NCBI GenBank assembly: GCA_048498515.1
Contig: JBEHXV010000011.1
Span: forward strand, 1 to 64,000
Length of the DNA: 64,000 nt
Reading direction: 5' to 3'
Origin: UBA4416 sp048498515
GTDB taxonomy: Bacteria > Bacteroidota > Bacteroidia > B-17B0 > Aurantibacillaceae
Shown here: piece after piece, positions 36,056 through 44,050 of the stretch
Layout of the letters: the number at the start of each line of letters is the position of its first letter
How positions within the stretch are numbered: the stretch's first letter is position 1
Position numbers and translations under genes: made by a program
The notes under the pieces: generated by a model
The model's database searches: none
What the model was told of the DNA's origin: nothing
The model's input: only the letters and a program-made list of their open reading frames with translations

Positions 36056-36880
36056 ATGGCAATTACAGCACAAGAAGTAAACAAATTACGCCAGCAAACC
36101 GGCGCAGGTATGATGGATTGTAAAAAAGCGTTAGAAGAAAACAACGGTGATTTTGAAAAAGCCGTTGACTTTTTACGTAAAAAAGGCGCAAAAGTAGCCG
36201 CTAACCGTAGCGACAGAGATGCTAAAGAAGGAGTTGTTTTAGCAAAAGTTTCGGCTGATGGAAAAACAGGAATTGTAATTAGTGTAAACTGCGAAACTGA
36301 TTTCGTGGCAAAAAACGCAGATTTCATTGCATTTGCTGAACAAGTAGCAACTATCGCTTTAGATAAAAACGCAAAAACAATTGATGAGGTTAAAGCTGCA
36401 CCTTTCAACAGCGATATTACTGTAGGCGACAAATTCATGGAGCAGGTTGGTAAGATCGGCGAAAAAATTGATATCGGTTACTTTGAAGTAATTAACGCTG
36501 AAAAAGTAGTTGGTTACATTCACCCGGGCAACCGAGTATCAGTTGTAGTTGGTTTCAACAAAGAAGTAGAGAACGAAGTTGGCCGTAACGTAGCCATGCA
36601 GGCAGCTGCAATGGCTCCTGTAGCTTTAGACAAAGAAGGCGTAACCGCTGAAATGCTGGAAAGAGAATTGGAAATTGCCAAAGAGCAAATCCGTGCTGAA
36701 GGCAAACCGGAAGATATGGTTGAAAAAATTGCTCAGGGTAAGATCTCTAAATTCTACAAAGAGTCAACTTTATTGAACCAGGAATACATTAAAGACAACA
36801 AATTAAATGTATTACAATACCTGCAAAGTGTTGATAAAGGATTAACTGCTACCGCTTTCAAGCGCTACTCGTTATCTTAA
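36056..36880 (+). CDS. tsf: Elongation factor Ts
   Basis: The guanine nucleotide exchange factor for EF-Tu. The 274-residue protein has the N-terminal VNKLRQQTGAGMMDCKKAL (8-26), the core VSVNCETDFVAKN near residue 78, and the coiled-coil and C-terminal modules ending LTATAFKRYSL. It follows rpsB after a hairpin and is itself followed by a terminator, so it is expressed with the ribosomal genes. Confidence 0.98.
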   Translation: MAITAQEVNKLRQQTGAGMMDCKKALEENNGDFEKAVDFLRKKGAKVAANRSDRDAKEGVVLAKVSADGKTGIVISVNCETDFVAKNADFIAFAEQVATIALDKNAKTIDEVKAAPFNSDITVGDKFMEQVGKIGEKIDIGYFEVINAEKVVGYIHPGNRVSVVVGFNKEVENEVGRNVAMQAAAMAPVALDKEGVTAEMLERELEIAKEQIRAEGKPEDMVEKIAQGKISKFYKESTLLNQEYIKDNKLNVLQYLQSVDKGLTATAFKRYSLS

Positions 36881-36891
36881 TTTTTTTATTA

Positions 36892-36921
36892 AATCCCGAT
36901 TCTTTAATCGGGATTTTTTTT
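36892..36921 (+). terminator. Terminator after tsf
   Basis: AATCCCGATT (36892-36901) and AATCGGGATT (36906-36915) pair perfectly over a CTTT-type loop and are followed by a T-run. Confidence 0.9.
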
Positions 36922-36942
36922 GTTCTATATAAAGAACAGGTA

Positions 36943-37005
36943 TTTTGTCACACTGAGCGGAGTCGAAGTGACAAAATACACAAACCGCTCCTCGACTTCG
37001 CTCAG
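36943..37005. repeat. Palindromic intergenic repeat between tsf and pyrH
   Basis: TTTTGTCAC (36943-36951) pairs with GTGACAAAA (36968-36976). An overlapping second stem pairs CTGAGCGGAGTCGAA (36953-36967) with CTCGACTTCGCTCAG (36991-37005). The TTGTCAC...GACTTCG vocabulary links it to the 6844 and 21120 elements, although the inner CGTATCGAGAA stem is missing. Confidence 0.8.
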
Positions 37006-37041
37006 ACTGACTAAAACAACAAAGGGATTACTTCGTAAACT

Positions 37042-37749
37042 ATGAAATACAAACGCATACTCTTAAAATTATCGGGCGAAGCCTTAATGGGAAACAAAGG
37101 ATTTGGCATTGACCAGGTTCGTTTAATGGAATATGCCCGCGAAATAAAAGCGGCTTATGATGCCGGCTGCCAGGTTGCCATTGTTATTGGCGGAGGAAAC
37201 ATCTTCAGGGGTATACAGGCAGAGCAAGGCGGCATGGACCGTGTGCATGGCGATTACATGGGAATGCTGGCTACCGTTATTAATTCGATGGCCATCCAAT
37301 CGGCCCTCGAAAACCTGAAGGTGCAAACGCGCCTGCAAAGCGCTATTAAAATGGAGCAGATCTGCGAGCCATTCATTCGCCGTAAAGCTGTTCGCCACCT
37401 GGAAAAAGGACGTGTGGTAATTTTTGGCGCCGGTTCTGGGAACCCTTATTTCACTACCGACTCAGCCGCCGCCTTGAGGGCTATTGAGATTGAAGCCGAT
37501 GTGATTCTGAAAGGCACGCGCGTGGATGGCATTTACACCGCCGACCCTGAGAAAGACGCTACCGCTACCAAATACGACAAGATCTCGTTTGAAGAAGTGT
37601 ATGGCAAAGGCCTTGAAGTAATGGATTTGACAGCCTTTACCTTATGCAAGGAAAATAACTTGCCTATTATTGTATTCGACATGAATAAAGCCGGTAACCT
37701 GCAAAGCCTCATCAAAGGCGAGAAAGTAGGAACACTGGTGGAAGTTTAA
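37042..37749 (+). CDS. pyrH: UMP kinase
   Basis: Phosphorylates UMP to UDP with ATP, the entry to pyrimidine nucleotides. The 235-residue amino-acid-kinase-fold protein has KRILLKLSGEALMG at 4-17, IVIGGGNIFRG near 48-58, GTGNPYFTTDSAAALRA-type near 132-148 (here GSGNPYF) and a DGIYTADPEKD motif near 162. It sits in the usual place after tsf. The frr gene that often follows is replaced by a terminator and a phosphatase gene in the opposite direction. Confidence 0.98.
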   Translation: MKYKRILLKLSGEALMGNKGFGIDQVRLMEYAREIKAAYDAGCQVAIVIGGGNIFRGIQAEQGGMDRVHGDYMGMLATVINSMAIQSALENLKVQTRLQSAIKMEQICEPFIRRKAVRHLEKGRVVIFGAGSGNPYFTTDSAAALRAIEIEADVILKGTRVDGIYTADPEKDATATKYDKISFEEVYGKGLEVMDLTAFTLCKENNLPIIVFDMNKAGNLQSLIKGEKVGTLVEV

Positions 37750-37768
37750 ATATATTTTACATGAAATG

Positions 37769-37803
37769 AAAAAGCCCTTAGTAAAGCACTAAGGGCTTTT
37801 TTT
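37769..37803 (+). terminator. Terminator after pyrH
   Basis: AAAGCCCTTAGT (37771-37782) and ACTAAGGGCTTT (37788-37799) pair perfectly over a five-base loop, followed by T residues. Confidence 0.92.
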
Positions 37804-37849
37804 AAGGTTATGTTGTAGAATAATATAGGATTAAATTATATTTTTCTAT

Positions 37850-37985
37850 TTCTTTTTTCTTAGGCAAAAAGAAACAAAAAGACAAGTCAAAACGATCGCT
37901 GCCCGCTCAATTGTGTACTACACAATTGCCCTCATCAAGGAAGAAAAGGAAGTACTAAAAGAAAAAAGTAAGAGAAATTGATTAA
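37850..37985. repeat. Intergenic element with perfect 10-base palindrome
   Basis: CAATTGTGTA-c-TACACAATTG (37908-37928) is a perfect palindrome with a single central base, flanked by GCCCGCT and CCCTCATC. Farther out, CTTTTTTCTTAGG (about 37853) and an approximate complement CTAAAAGAAAAAAG (about 37958) frame it. No gene is seen in 37804-38018. Confidence 0.7.
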
Positions 37986-38018
37986 ATAATCCTAGGATTA
38001 TTCCAATACACGGTATTT

Positions 38019-41000
38019 TTAAATCCGAACTCCAATAATGAGCACATCATCCACCTGCTCCAGCATATGACTCCTGCCTTGTTCATCTACCGAAGACTTC
38101 CAGTTGTTTAAGGCCGAAGCAAGGATGTCTTTCTGTTCTTCCATTGGCAAATGACAAATGCTCACCAGCAATTCCTTCAATTGCTTGTACATGAATTTTT
38201 TTCCTTTAGGTCCGCCAAACTGGTCGGGCATACCATCCGTCAACGCGTACACCACATCATTTTTTTGCAACTCGAATGCATGCTGACTGAATGATTCCGA
38301 ATCCCTATCGTGTTTTCCAACCGGCATTTTATCCGGTTTCAGTTCAATCAGCTCTTTATTACGAACGATCCATACCGGGTTATTAGCCGCGCTATAAATG
38401 AGTCTCGTATTCTTCATATCGAAACTAATCAAGCTGCAATCCATGCCATCCTTACCTCCCTGCTCGCTTCCATCGTTTGATAAATGCTGTATGATCCTGC
38501 CGCGGGTATAATTTAAGATATCCTTAGGTTCGGATAATTTCTGGGCTTCAATTGCTTCATTTAAGCAGGAAATATTAAGCATACTCATAATGGCGCCCGG
38601 CACACCATGGCCCGTACTATCTGCTGTTACCAATACAAAGTGCCCGCTGTTCAACTCAGCACCCCAGTAAAAATCGCCGCTTACAATATCCTTTGGCTGA
38701 AAAAACACAAAGTAGTTCTTTAAGTTCTTGTTCAATAAATTATCGCTGGCCAATAAGGAGCGCTGAATTCGTTGCGCATAGTTAATACTGTCTACAATCT
38801 CTTTGTTCTTATGCTCCAGCTCATGCTTTTGGTCAACAATGGTTTTTGTTCTTAAGGCAATGGTATTTTCCAGGCTTATGTTTTTTTCTTTTAAGCGTTT
38901 GGTATAACTACTTACAAAAACCAGTATAGTACCAATAAGCAGCAATACATAAATAATGTAAGCCCAGGTTGTGCGGTACCAGGGTGGTAAAATGGTAAAT
39001 GAAAATGAGATTTCTTTTGATTCGACCCCCAGCAGGTTTTTTGCCTTTAAATGAAATGTATACGAGCCTTCGCGAATATTTTGAACCTCAATAACTTTCC
39101 TTTCGCCCCACTCACCATAGCCTTCATCGGCACCCTCTATGTAATACGAAAAGGTAATGTACTCAGGCCCAAAATAGGATGTGGCGGCAGGATATAGGGA
39201 AAGCTGATTATTTTTAAAGGGAATTGCCGGCGGCTGAAAACTAAACTCGCCCGAAAAGTCTTCCAGGAAGGTTTGTGTTTTTTCTAAACCAAAATACGCT
39301 TTTGAAATAACGGCTTTAAACGCCGATGGTTTTAGCGACTGTTGCAAATCATAACAATACAAGCCCTGGTTAGTACCAATAAATACTTTGTTATCCTGGT
39401 AAAAAAAGTTCTTGGCATTGGCGCCTTGTATCCTGTTGAGAAAAGAATACACCACTTTAAAGGACGTATCGCCGGGTGCTATGCTCATGATCTCTTCCCG
39501 GCTGTCTTTCAATTTATCGGCCCGGGTGGTTTGAAACCAGATCTGATCTTTAATTTGCCTGGCTGATGAAACATTGACATCGGACGGAAGCGCATTAATT
39601 AAAGCTGAGCGAGTAACCTTGTGTGGATTTTTAGTGGTCCATTCAAAAAAGCCATTGTCGGTAGAGACGTACAGATTACCATTATAAGAAAAAACGCTGT
39701 TCTCACTCATACCCGGCAGTCCTTCCTTAGTTGTAATGGCAGTGGTATTGTTATGGCTGTCGAGAATAATGGCTCCGTTATTTGCCATAGCGGCTATAAT
39801 GTTGCCAGCTTTATCACAGGCAATGGTTCTTACGGCGCCTATCTCCTCCAGCCGATGATCGATCTGAAACTTCCCATTATTCAATTTGCCTTTGTATAAA
39901 TTATAATCCGTACCGGCATACAAGTTGTTTCTCACACTATCAAAAAATACCGTGTACGTAAACTCTTCCAGTATTAGCTTGTAATCTGTTCCATCAAACA
40001 AATACAAGCCATCAGCCGAGGCAATAAATAAATGATCGTTTGATTTAGAGAGTGAATAACACTCCATAACCAATTCGGTTTCTTCAAACCTGGAAGTAGC
40101 ATTGTTTAATTTTAAAAGCCCTTTATCCGTTGCGGCAAATGTGTTCCCCTTAAAAATGATCGCGTTCTCCACCACCCCTTTAATGCCTTCCGCTTTTTTC
40201 CAAAACGTAATAGGTGTGTTATTCTCATAAAAGGCAATACCGAAATTTAACGAAAGCCACAGGTTATTGTCCGAATCCTGGTAAATATTTTTCACCGCAT
40301 CGTCCTGTAAACCGTTATTGGAATTTAACCTGGAAATAAGCCTGAGCGATCGGTCGGTAATAATCATCCCGTCCTTTAAACTCCCAAATGCAAAACGGTT
40401 GTCGCCGATTTTAAGGCCACAATACACCTCTTTTTCTTTCAACCATTCATCAATAAGCGAGGGGTGCTTTACAAATACCGATTTAGCCGGATTTTTTTCA
40501 TTATAATACAAATAGTAAACACCATCGTTACGGGTGGCTACCACATAAGTATTTCCCTCAACAGGTAAAACGGCGTACACTTTTTTATCGGCAAATAATT
40601 CACTGCCGCTCACAAACTCCAGCCTCCCTTTATTGAACACTTTAAATCCTTTATCGAATTCCCTGATGAATAAATGCTTGCCAATTTTAAAAAATGTATG
40701 AAAGGCTGAGCCTTCAGGCGAAAAGACCGTCAGTTTTTTATGGTCGTACCAGAATAATTTTTCGTTGCTGCAAAAGAACACATCCGAATTAATGCAATGT
40801 GTTGCCCAGGTAGAAGTAAACTCCTTATCTTTTGGTGAAAGGCTTTCCGATAGGGAAACATACTCCATATGACCCGAATTAGCCTGCCTCAGGTAACCAA
40901 ACTCATTGTCGGCGCCCACGTATATTTTATCCCTCACATCCTTATCCAGTGAGAAAACGCTGGCGCTGTTGGGGAGCCGTATGGTTTTCCAGAACCTTCC

Positions 41001-41192
41001 ATCGTAAGAGATGACGCCATTGAGGTTTGCAAAAAACATTTTCCCGATGGTATCCTGAACGGCATCCCAGTTTTGGTCGCTTCCTTTATAAACCGATGTT
41101 GAAAAATTACTGGTATAGCCATTACCCTGTTGAGCAAATAATTGCGTGCTTAAGCACAAAAGCATTATGCACATATAAAGGCAGCGGGTCAT
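38019..41192 (-). CDS. Propeller/Y_Y_Y sensor SpoIIE-type phosphatase
   Basis: The 1057-residue protein starts best at 41192, where a signal peptide begins (MTRCLYMCIMLLCLSTQLFAQ); thirty upstream codons are open but unlike a protein. The periplasmic part is a long two-component-regulator-type beta propeller (about 22-655; repeated blades such as DSDNNLWLSLNFG and DKAGNIIAAMANNG) followed by a Y_Y_Y domain (about 660-735; YTFHLKAKNLLG). One membrane helix (about 740-762), a coiled coil (765-815) and a SpoIIE/PP2C domain complete it: GDFYWG near 837, ADSTGHGVPGAIM near 853, QVDDVLIIGVRI at the end. In this phylum the same sensor usually carries a histidine kinase (hybrid two-component system); here the output is a phosphatase. 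The ligand is unknown. Confidence 0.92.
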   Translation of the reverse strand: MTRCLYMCIMLLCLSTQLFAQQGNGYTSNFSTSVYKGSDQNWDAVQDTIGKMFFANLNGVISYDGRFWKTIRLPNSASVFSLDKDVRDKIYVGADNEFGYLRQANSGHMEYVSLSESLSPKDKEFTSTWATHCINSDVFFCSNEKLFWYDHKKLTVFSPEGSAFHTFFKIGKHLFIREFDKGFKVFNKGRLEFVSGSELFADKKVYAVLPVEGNTYVVATRNDGVYYLYYNEKNPAKSVFVKHPSLIDEWLKEKEVYCGLKIGDNRFAFGSLKDGMIITDRSLRLISRLNSNNGLQDDAVKNIYQDSDNNLWLSLNFGIAFYENNTPITFWKKAEGIKGVVENAIIFKGNTFAATDKGLLKLNNATSRFEETELVMECYSLSKSNDHLFIASADGLYLFDGTDYKLILEEFTYTVFFDSVRNNLYAGTDYNLYKGKLNNGKFQIDHRLEEIGAVRTIACDKAGNIIAAMANNGAIILDSHNNTTAITTKEGLPGMSENSVFSYNGNLYVSTDNGFFEWTTKNPHKVTRSALINALPSDVNVSSARQIKDQIWFQTTRADKLKDSREEIMSIAPGDTSFKVVYSFLNRIQGANAKNFFYQDNKVFIGTNQGLYCYDLQQSLKPSAFKAVISKAYFGLEKTQTFLEDFSGEFSFQPPAIPFKNNQLSLYPAATSYFGPEYITFSYYIEGADEGYGEWGERKVIEVQNIREGSYTFHLKAKNLLGVESKEISFSFTILPPWYRTTWAYIIYVLLLIGTILVFVSSYTKRLKEKNISLENTIALRTKTIVDQKHELEHKNKEIVDSINYAQRIQRSLLASDNLLNKNLKNYFVFFQPKDIVSGDFYWGAELNSGHFVLVTADSTGHGVPGAIMSMLNISCLNEAIEAQKLSEPKDILNYTRGRIIQHLSNDGSEQGGKDGMDCSLISFDMKNTRLIYSAANNPVWIVRNKELIELKPDKMPVGKHDRDSESFSQHAFELQKNDVVYALTDGMPDQFGGPKGKKFMYKQLKELLVSICHLPMEEQKDILASALNNWKSSVDEQGRSHMLEQVDDVLIIGVRI

Positions 41193-41304
41193 TGGTATAT
41201 CACAATTTATGGCTAGGTAAATATAAAAATTAATCCATGAGGAATGCGATTTTTTATATTCGACCAAGTTGACTAAAATCACGATTTAGGTAAGTTTTAA
41301 CAGG

Positions 41305-41341
41305 ACGACCGGTCGTTATTTTGAAAAAAATGGTATTTTTG
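41305..41341 (+). promoter_or_regulatory. Palindromic operator-like site and -7 element
   Basis: A perfect 12-base palindrome ACGACCGGTCGT (41305-41316) lies 18 bases before TATTTTTG (41334-41341), a good -7 match. The expected -33 TTTG would fall at about 41311-41314, inside the palindrome, and is missing. This suggests a promoter bound by a dimeric regulator. The start codon of the T9SS cargo follows at 41363. Confidence 0.45.
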
Positions 41342-41362
41342 CTTTGAAAAAATAACTTCAAA

Positions 41363-43840
41363 ATGAAAAAACATTTATTTACGGCTTTAACCTTATTAGT
41401 TTCTTCTGTTTTATTTAGCCAGTCAATTCCCAATGGCGGATTTGAAGGCTGGAATACAATAAATTATGAGAACCCTTTAAACTATCAATCTTCCAACCTA
41501 AGCAATAACGATGGCGTTCAAAGTCCTGTTAATGTTGTTAAAACAACCGATGCCTTTCATGGCAACTATGCGGTTAAACTAACTACAACTTTATCAACAA
41601 ATGGCGTAGATACTTCGTTTGCATATTTTGCCAATGGCGATCCGGGTAAAAACCCGCCAAGAGGTGGATTTCCCATTAGCCAGTTGCCAACAGGCTTCCG
41701 CTTCCATTATAAAAGTAACATTATGCCAAACGATTCGTCATTAGTGCTTGTTGCGTTTAAAAAGAACGGGGCATCAATTGGTAATTATTTTTATGCTGTA
41801 AATGCCACGCATAGTACATACACACTATTTTCAAAAACGTTCAGCCCTGCTTTATCAATGACTCCTGATACTGTTGTGATTGGTTTTGCCTCCAGCTTTC
41901 CGTTTGGTGCCGATCCCAAGCCCGTACCGGGAAACATGCTGCAGGTTGATAGTATTTCTTTTACCGGCATTACGTCACAACCAAGCGACCTGAATGGCGA
42001 TCTTGAATCATGGCAAACCATCAGCAACTCACAAATTTTAGGCTGGAACATCAATGGCCAGAACGAGGGAGGCAATTATCGTACAACCGATTCTTACAGT
42101 GGAACTTATGCCCTTGAACTGCAAACCCAAACGCCTTCATTTGGGGGCGGCGGTGTATCGGCTGCATTTGCAACAACCGGCCATTTTACAAACAACGGTC
42201 CTCCAAAAGTCGGGTACCCGTATAATAAACTGGTAGATACGCTTGTTTTCTTTTATAAATATTTGCCAGCCGATCCAAACGATAGTGCTCATATTGATTT
42301 GAGCTTTAGTTTAAATGGCGTTAATAATTATGGCGTTCAAAAATTCCTTCACGTATCGGGTGGTTATCAAATGGTACAGGTGCCATTCAGTAACCCGGGC
42401 CTTGCACCCGACAGCCTTATCATAAACATTGCTTCCTCAACTTATTCATCCTATCCTATTCCTGCTTCCTATATTGGTTCCGACCTTAAAATTGACAACA
42501 TGTATTTTAAATCGCAAAAAATGCCGGTTGCCAATTTCAACATGCAGTCATCGGGCTGCATAGGCCAGCCAATACAGTTAACCGATAATTCGGCCAACAT
42601 GGTAAGCGGCTGGAACTGGCTGATGCCAGGCGGAAGTCCTTCGAGTTCCATTATTCAAAACCCGCAGGTTACCTATTCCACACCTGGTACAAAAACAGTT
42701 ACATTGTATGCCACCAATGTTATTGGTACTACCAATACAAGCCCTGCATTTACAAAAACAATTACTATTTATGCCATACCTTCCATAAGCGCCAACTCAG
42801 CGGTTATTTGTGGCGGCAATAGCGCAACCTTAACCGCCAGCGGCGCTACGTCGTATTCATGGAGCTCAGGTCAAAATACGGCTTCCATTTCGGTAACACC
42901 AACCATAACTACCAATTATACCGTAACCGGTACAAGTAATGGTTGTTCCAGCACAGCAGTTTCGGCCGTAGTTATTCCTGCCACATCGGCACCAAATATT
43001 TGCATGGTAACAACCGACAGTACTTCTACCAACAATATCATTATCTGGGAAAAGCCCATTTCAAATAAAGTAGACAGCTTTATTGTTTACCGCGAAGTAA
43101 CATCGGGCACTTATGCCCGTATTGGCGGACAGAAGTATGGCACTTTAAGCCAGTTTGTGGATACGGTAAGAAGCGTAGGTCCTGCTAACGGAAACCCGAA
43201 CATTGGAACTTACCGCTACAAATTACAAATAAAAGACAGCTGCGGGAACCTCAGCCCTTTGAGCCCTTACCACAACAGTATTTATTTTGTAAACAACTCG
43301 GGCACATTTACCTGGAATACTTATGCTGTTGAAGGACAAACCTTAACACCTGTTACACAGTTCAATTTGTTGAGAGATGATTTTAATACAGGTACATGGG
43401 CAGTTATTGGTACCGTAGCCGGCACACAAGGCATACTTGCCGATCCTAACTACAACACCTACATCGCCACCGGTAACTGGCGGGTAGAAGCCTTAGGGTT
43501 TAACTGTAACCCAACCGCCAGAACCACACAGGCCTTTAATAAATCAAAATCCAATGTGAAGAACAATTTCACGGTTGGCATCAACAACCACAACCTGTCT
43601 GCGAATTTTATGATTGCCCCTAACCCTGTGAGATCTGAATTACAAATTAACTTTACAAACCCGCTGAACGTAAAAACCGAATGCATCATCACGGATGTAT
43701 TAGGAAAAACAGTTTCTAAAGCTGAGCTAACAGAAGGCAATTCGCTCATCGTTCCGGTAAGTGATTTAACTACAGGCGTTTATTTTGTAAAAATTCAGCA
43801 AGCGAATACGACAGCAATCAAAAAATTCATAAAAGAATAA
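41363..43840 (+). CDS. T9SS type A cargo protein with PKD domain
   Basis: The 825-residue secreted protein has a signal peptide (about 1-20) and two related N-terminal beta modules (about 21-195 and 205-390; both start with a LNGDLESWQTI or NGGFEGWNTI motif, showing duplication). A PKD domain follows (about 394-475; TYSTPGTKTVTLYATN), then an Ig-like stretch (about 480-545) and a fibronectin-like region (about 550-640). A C-terminal type A sorting domain (about 755-825) has APNPVRSELQINF, ITDVLGKTV and LTTGVYFVKI, ending KKFIKE. It should be exported through the T9SS and fixed to the cell surface. No catalytic domain is apparent; binding or adhesion is likely. Confidence 0.88.
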   Translation: MKKHLFTALTLLVSSVLFSQSIPNGGFEGWNTINYENPLNYQSSNLSNNDGVQSPVNVVKTTDAFHGNYAVKLTTTLSTNGVDTSFAYFANGDPGKNPPRGGFPISQLPTGFRFHYKSNIMPNDSSLVLVAFKKNGASIGNYFYAVNATHSTYTLFSKTFSPALSMTPDTVVIGFASSFPFGADPKPVPGNMLQVDSISFTGITSQPSDLNGDLESWQTISNSQILGWNINGQNEGGNYRTTDSYSGTYALELQTQTPSFGGGGVSAAFATTGHFTNNGPPKVGYPYNKLVDTLVFFYKYLPADPNDSAHIDLSFSLNGVNNYGVQKFLHVSGGYQMVQVPFSNPGLAPDSLIINIASSTYSSYPIPASYIGSDLKIDNMYFKSQKMPVANFNMQSSGCIGQPIQLTDNSANMVSGWNWLMPGGSPSSSIIQNPQVTYSTPGTKTVTLYATNVIGTTNTSPAFTKTITIYAIPSISANSAVICGGNSATLTASGATSYSWSSGQNTASISVTPTITTNYTVTGTSNGCSSTAVSAVVIPATSAPNICMVTTDSTSTNNIIIWEKPISNKVDSFIVYREVTSGTYARIGGQKYGTLSQFVDTVRSVGPANGNPNIGTYRYKLQIKDSCGNLSPLSPYHNSIYFVNNSGTFTWNTYAVEGQTLTPVTQFNLLRDDFNTGTWAVIGTVAGTQGILADPNYNTYIATGNWRVEALGFNCNPTARTTQAFNKSKSNVKNNFTVGINNHNLSANFMIAPNPVRSELQINFTNPLNVKTECIITDVLGKTVSKAELTEGNSLIVPVSDLTTGVYFVKIQQANTTAIKKFIKE

Positions 43841-43911
43841 GAAAAACTTAGGGGCAATATATCTGGTATAATGATTGTAACGAATTATATAAATTGCATT
43901 ATAATTTAACC

Positions 43912-44046
43912 ATGAAGCTTTCAAGATATATTGCCTTTTTGCTCATCATAGCCTTTATTTCTTCGGTTTGTATTTCCTGTAAAACCCACAGGGATTGCAG
44001 GGGAAGAAAGAAAACGGTGAAAACGCAAATGGGCGGCTGGTTATAG
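43912..44046 (+). CDS. Small putative lipoprotein (44 aa)
   Basis: This frame is short but well formed. It has an ATG, a hydrophobic stretch (about residues 5-19: RYIAFLLIIAFISSV) and a lipobox-like V-C-I-S-C ending at C23. The short mature part is rich in Lys, Arg, Cys (HRDCRGRKKTVKTQMGGWL). The stop at 44044-44046 comes four bases before the convergent prolyl oligopeptidase gene ends. A mature peptide of 22 residues with a basic, Cys-containing body is consistent with small outer-membrane lipoproteins of this phylum. I do not know its function. Codon use looks like that of its neighbours. Confidence 0.6.
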   Translation: MKLSRYIAFLLIIAFISSVCISCKTHRDCRGRKKTVKTQMGGWL

Positions 44047-44050
44047 TTAT

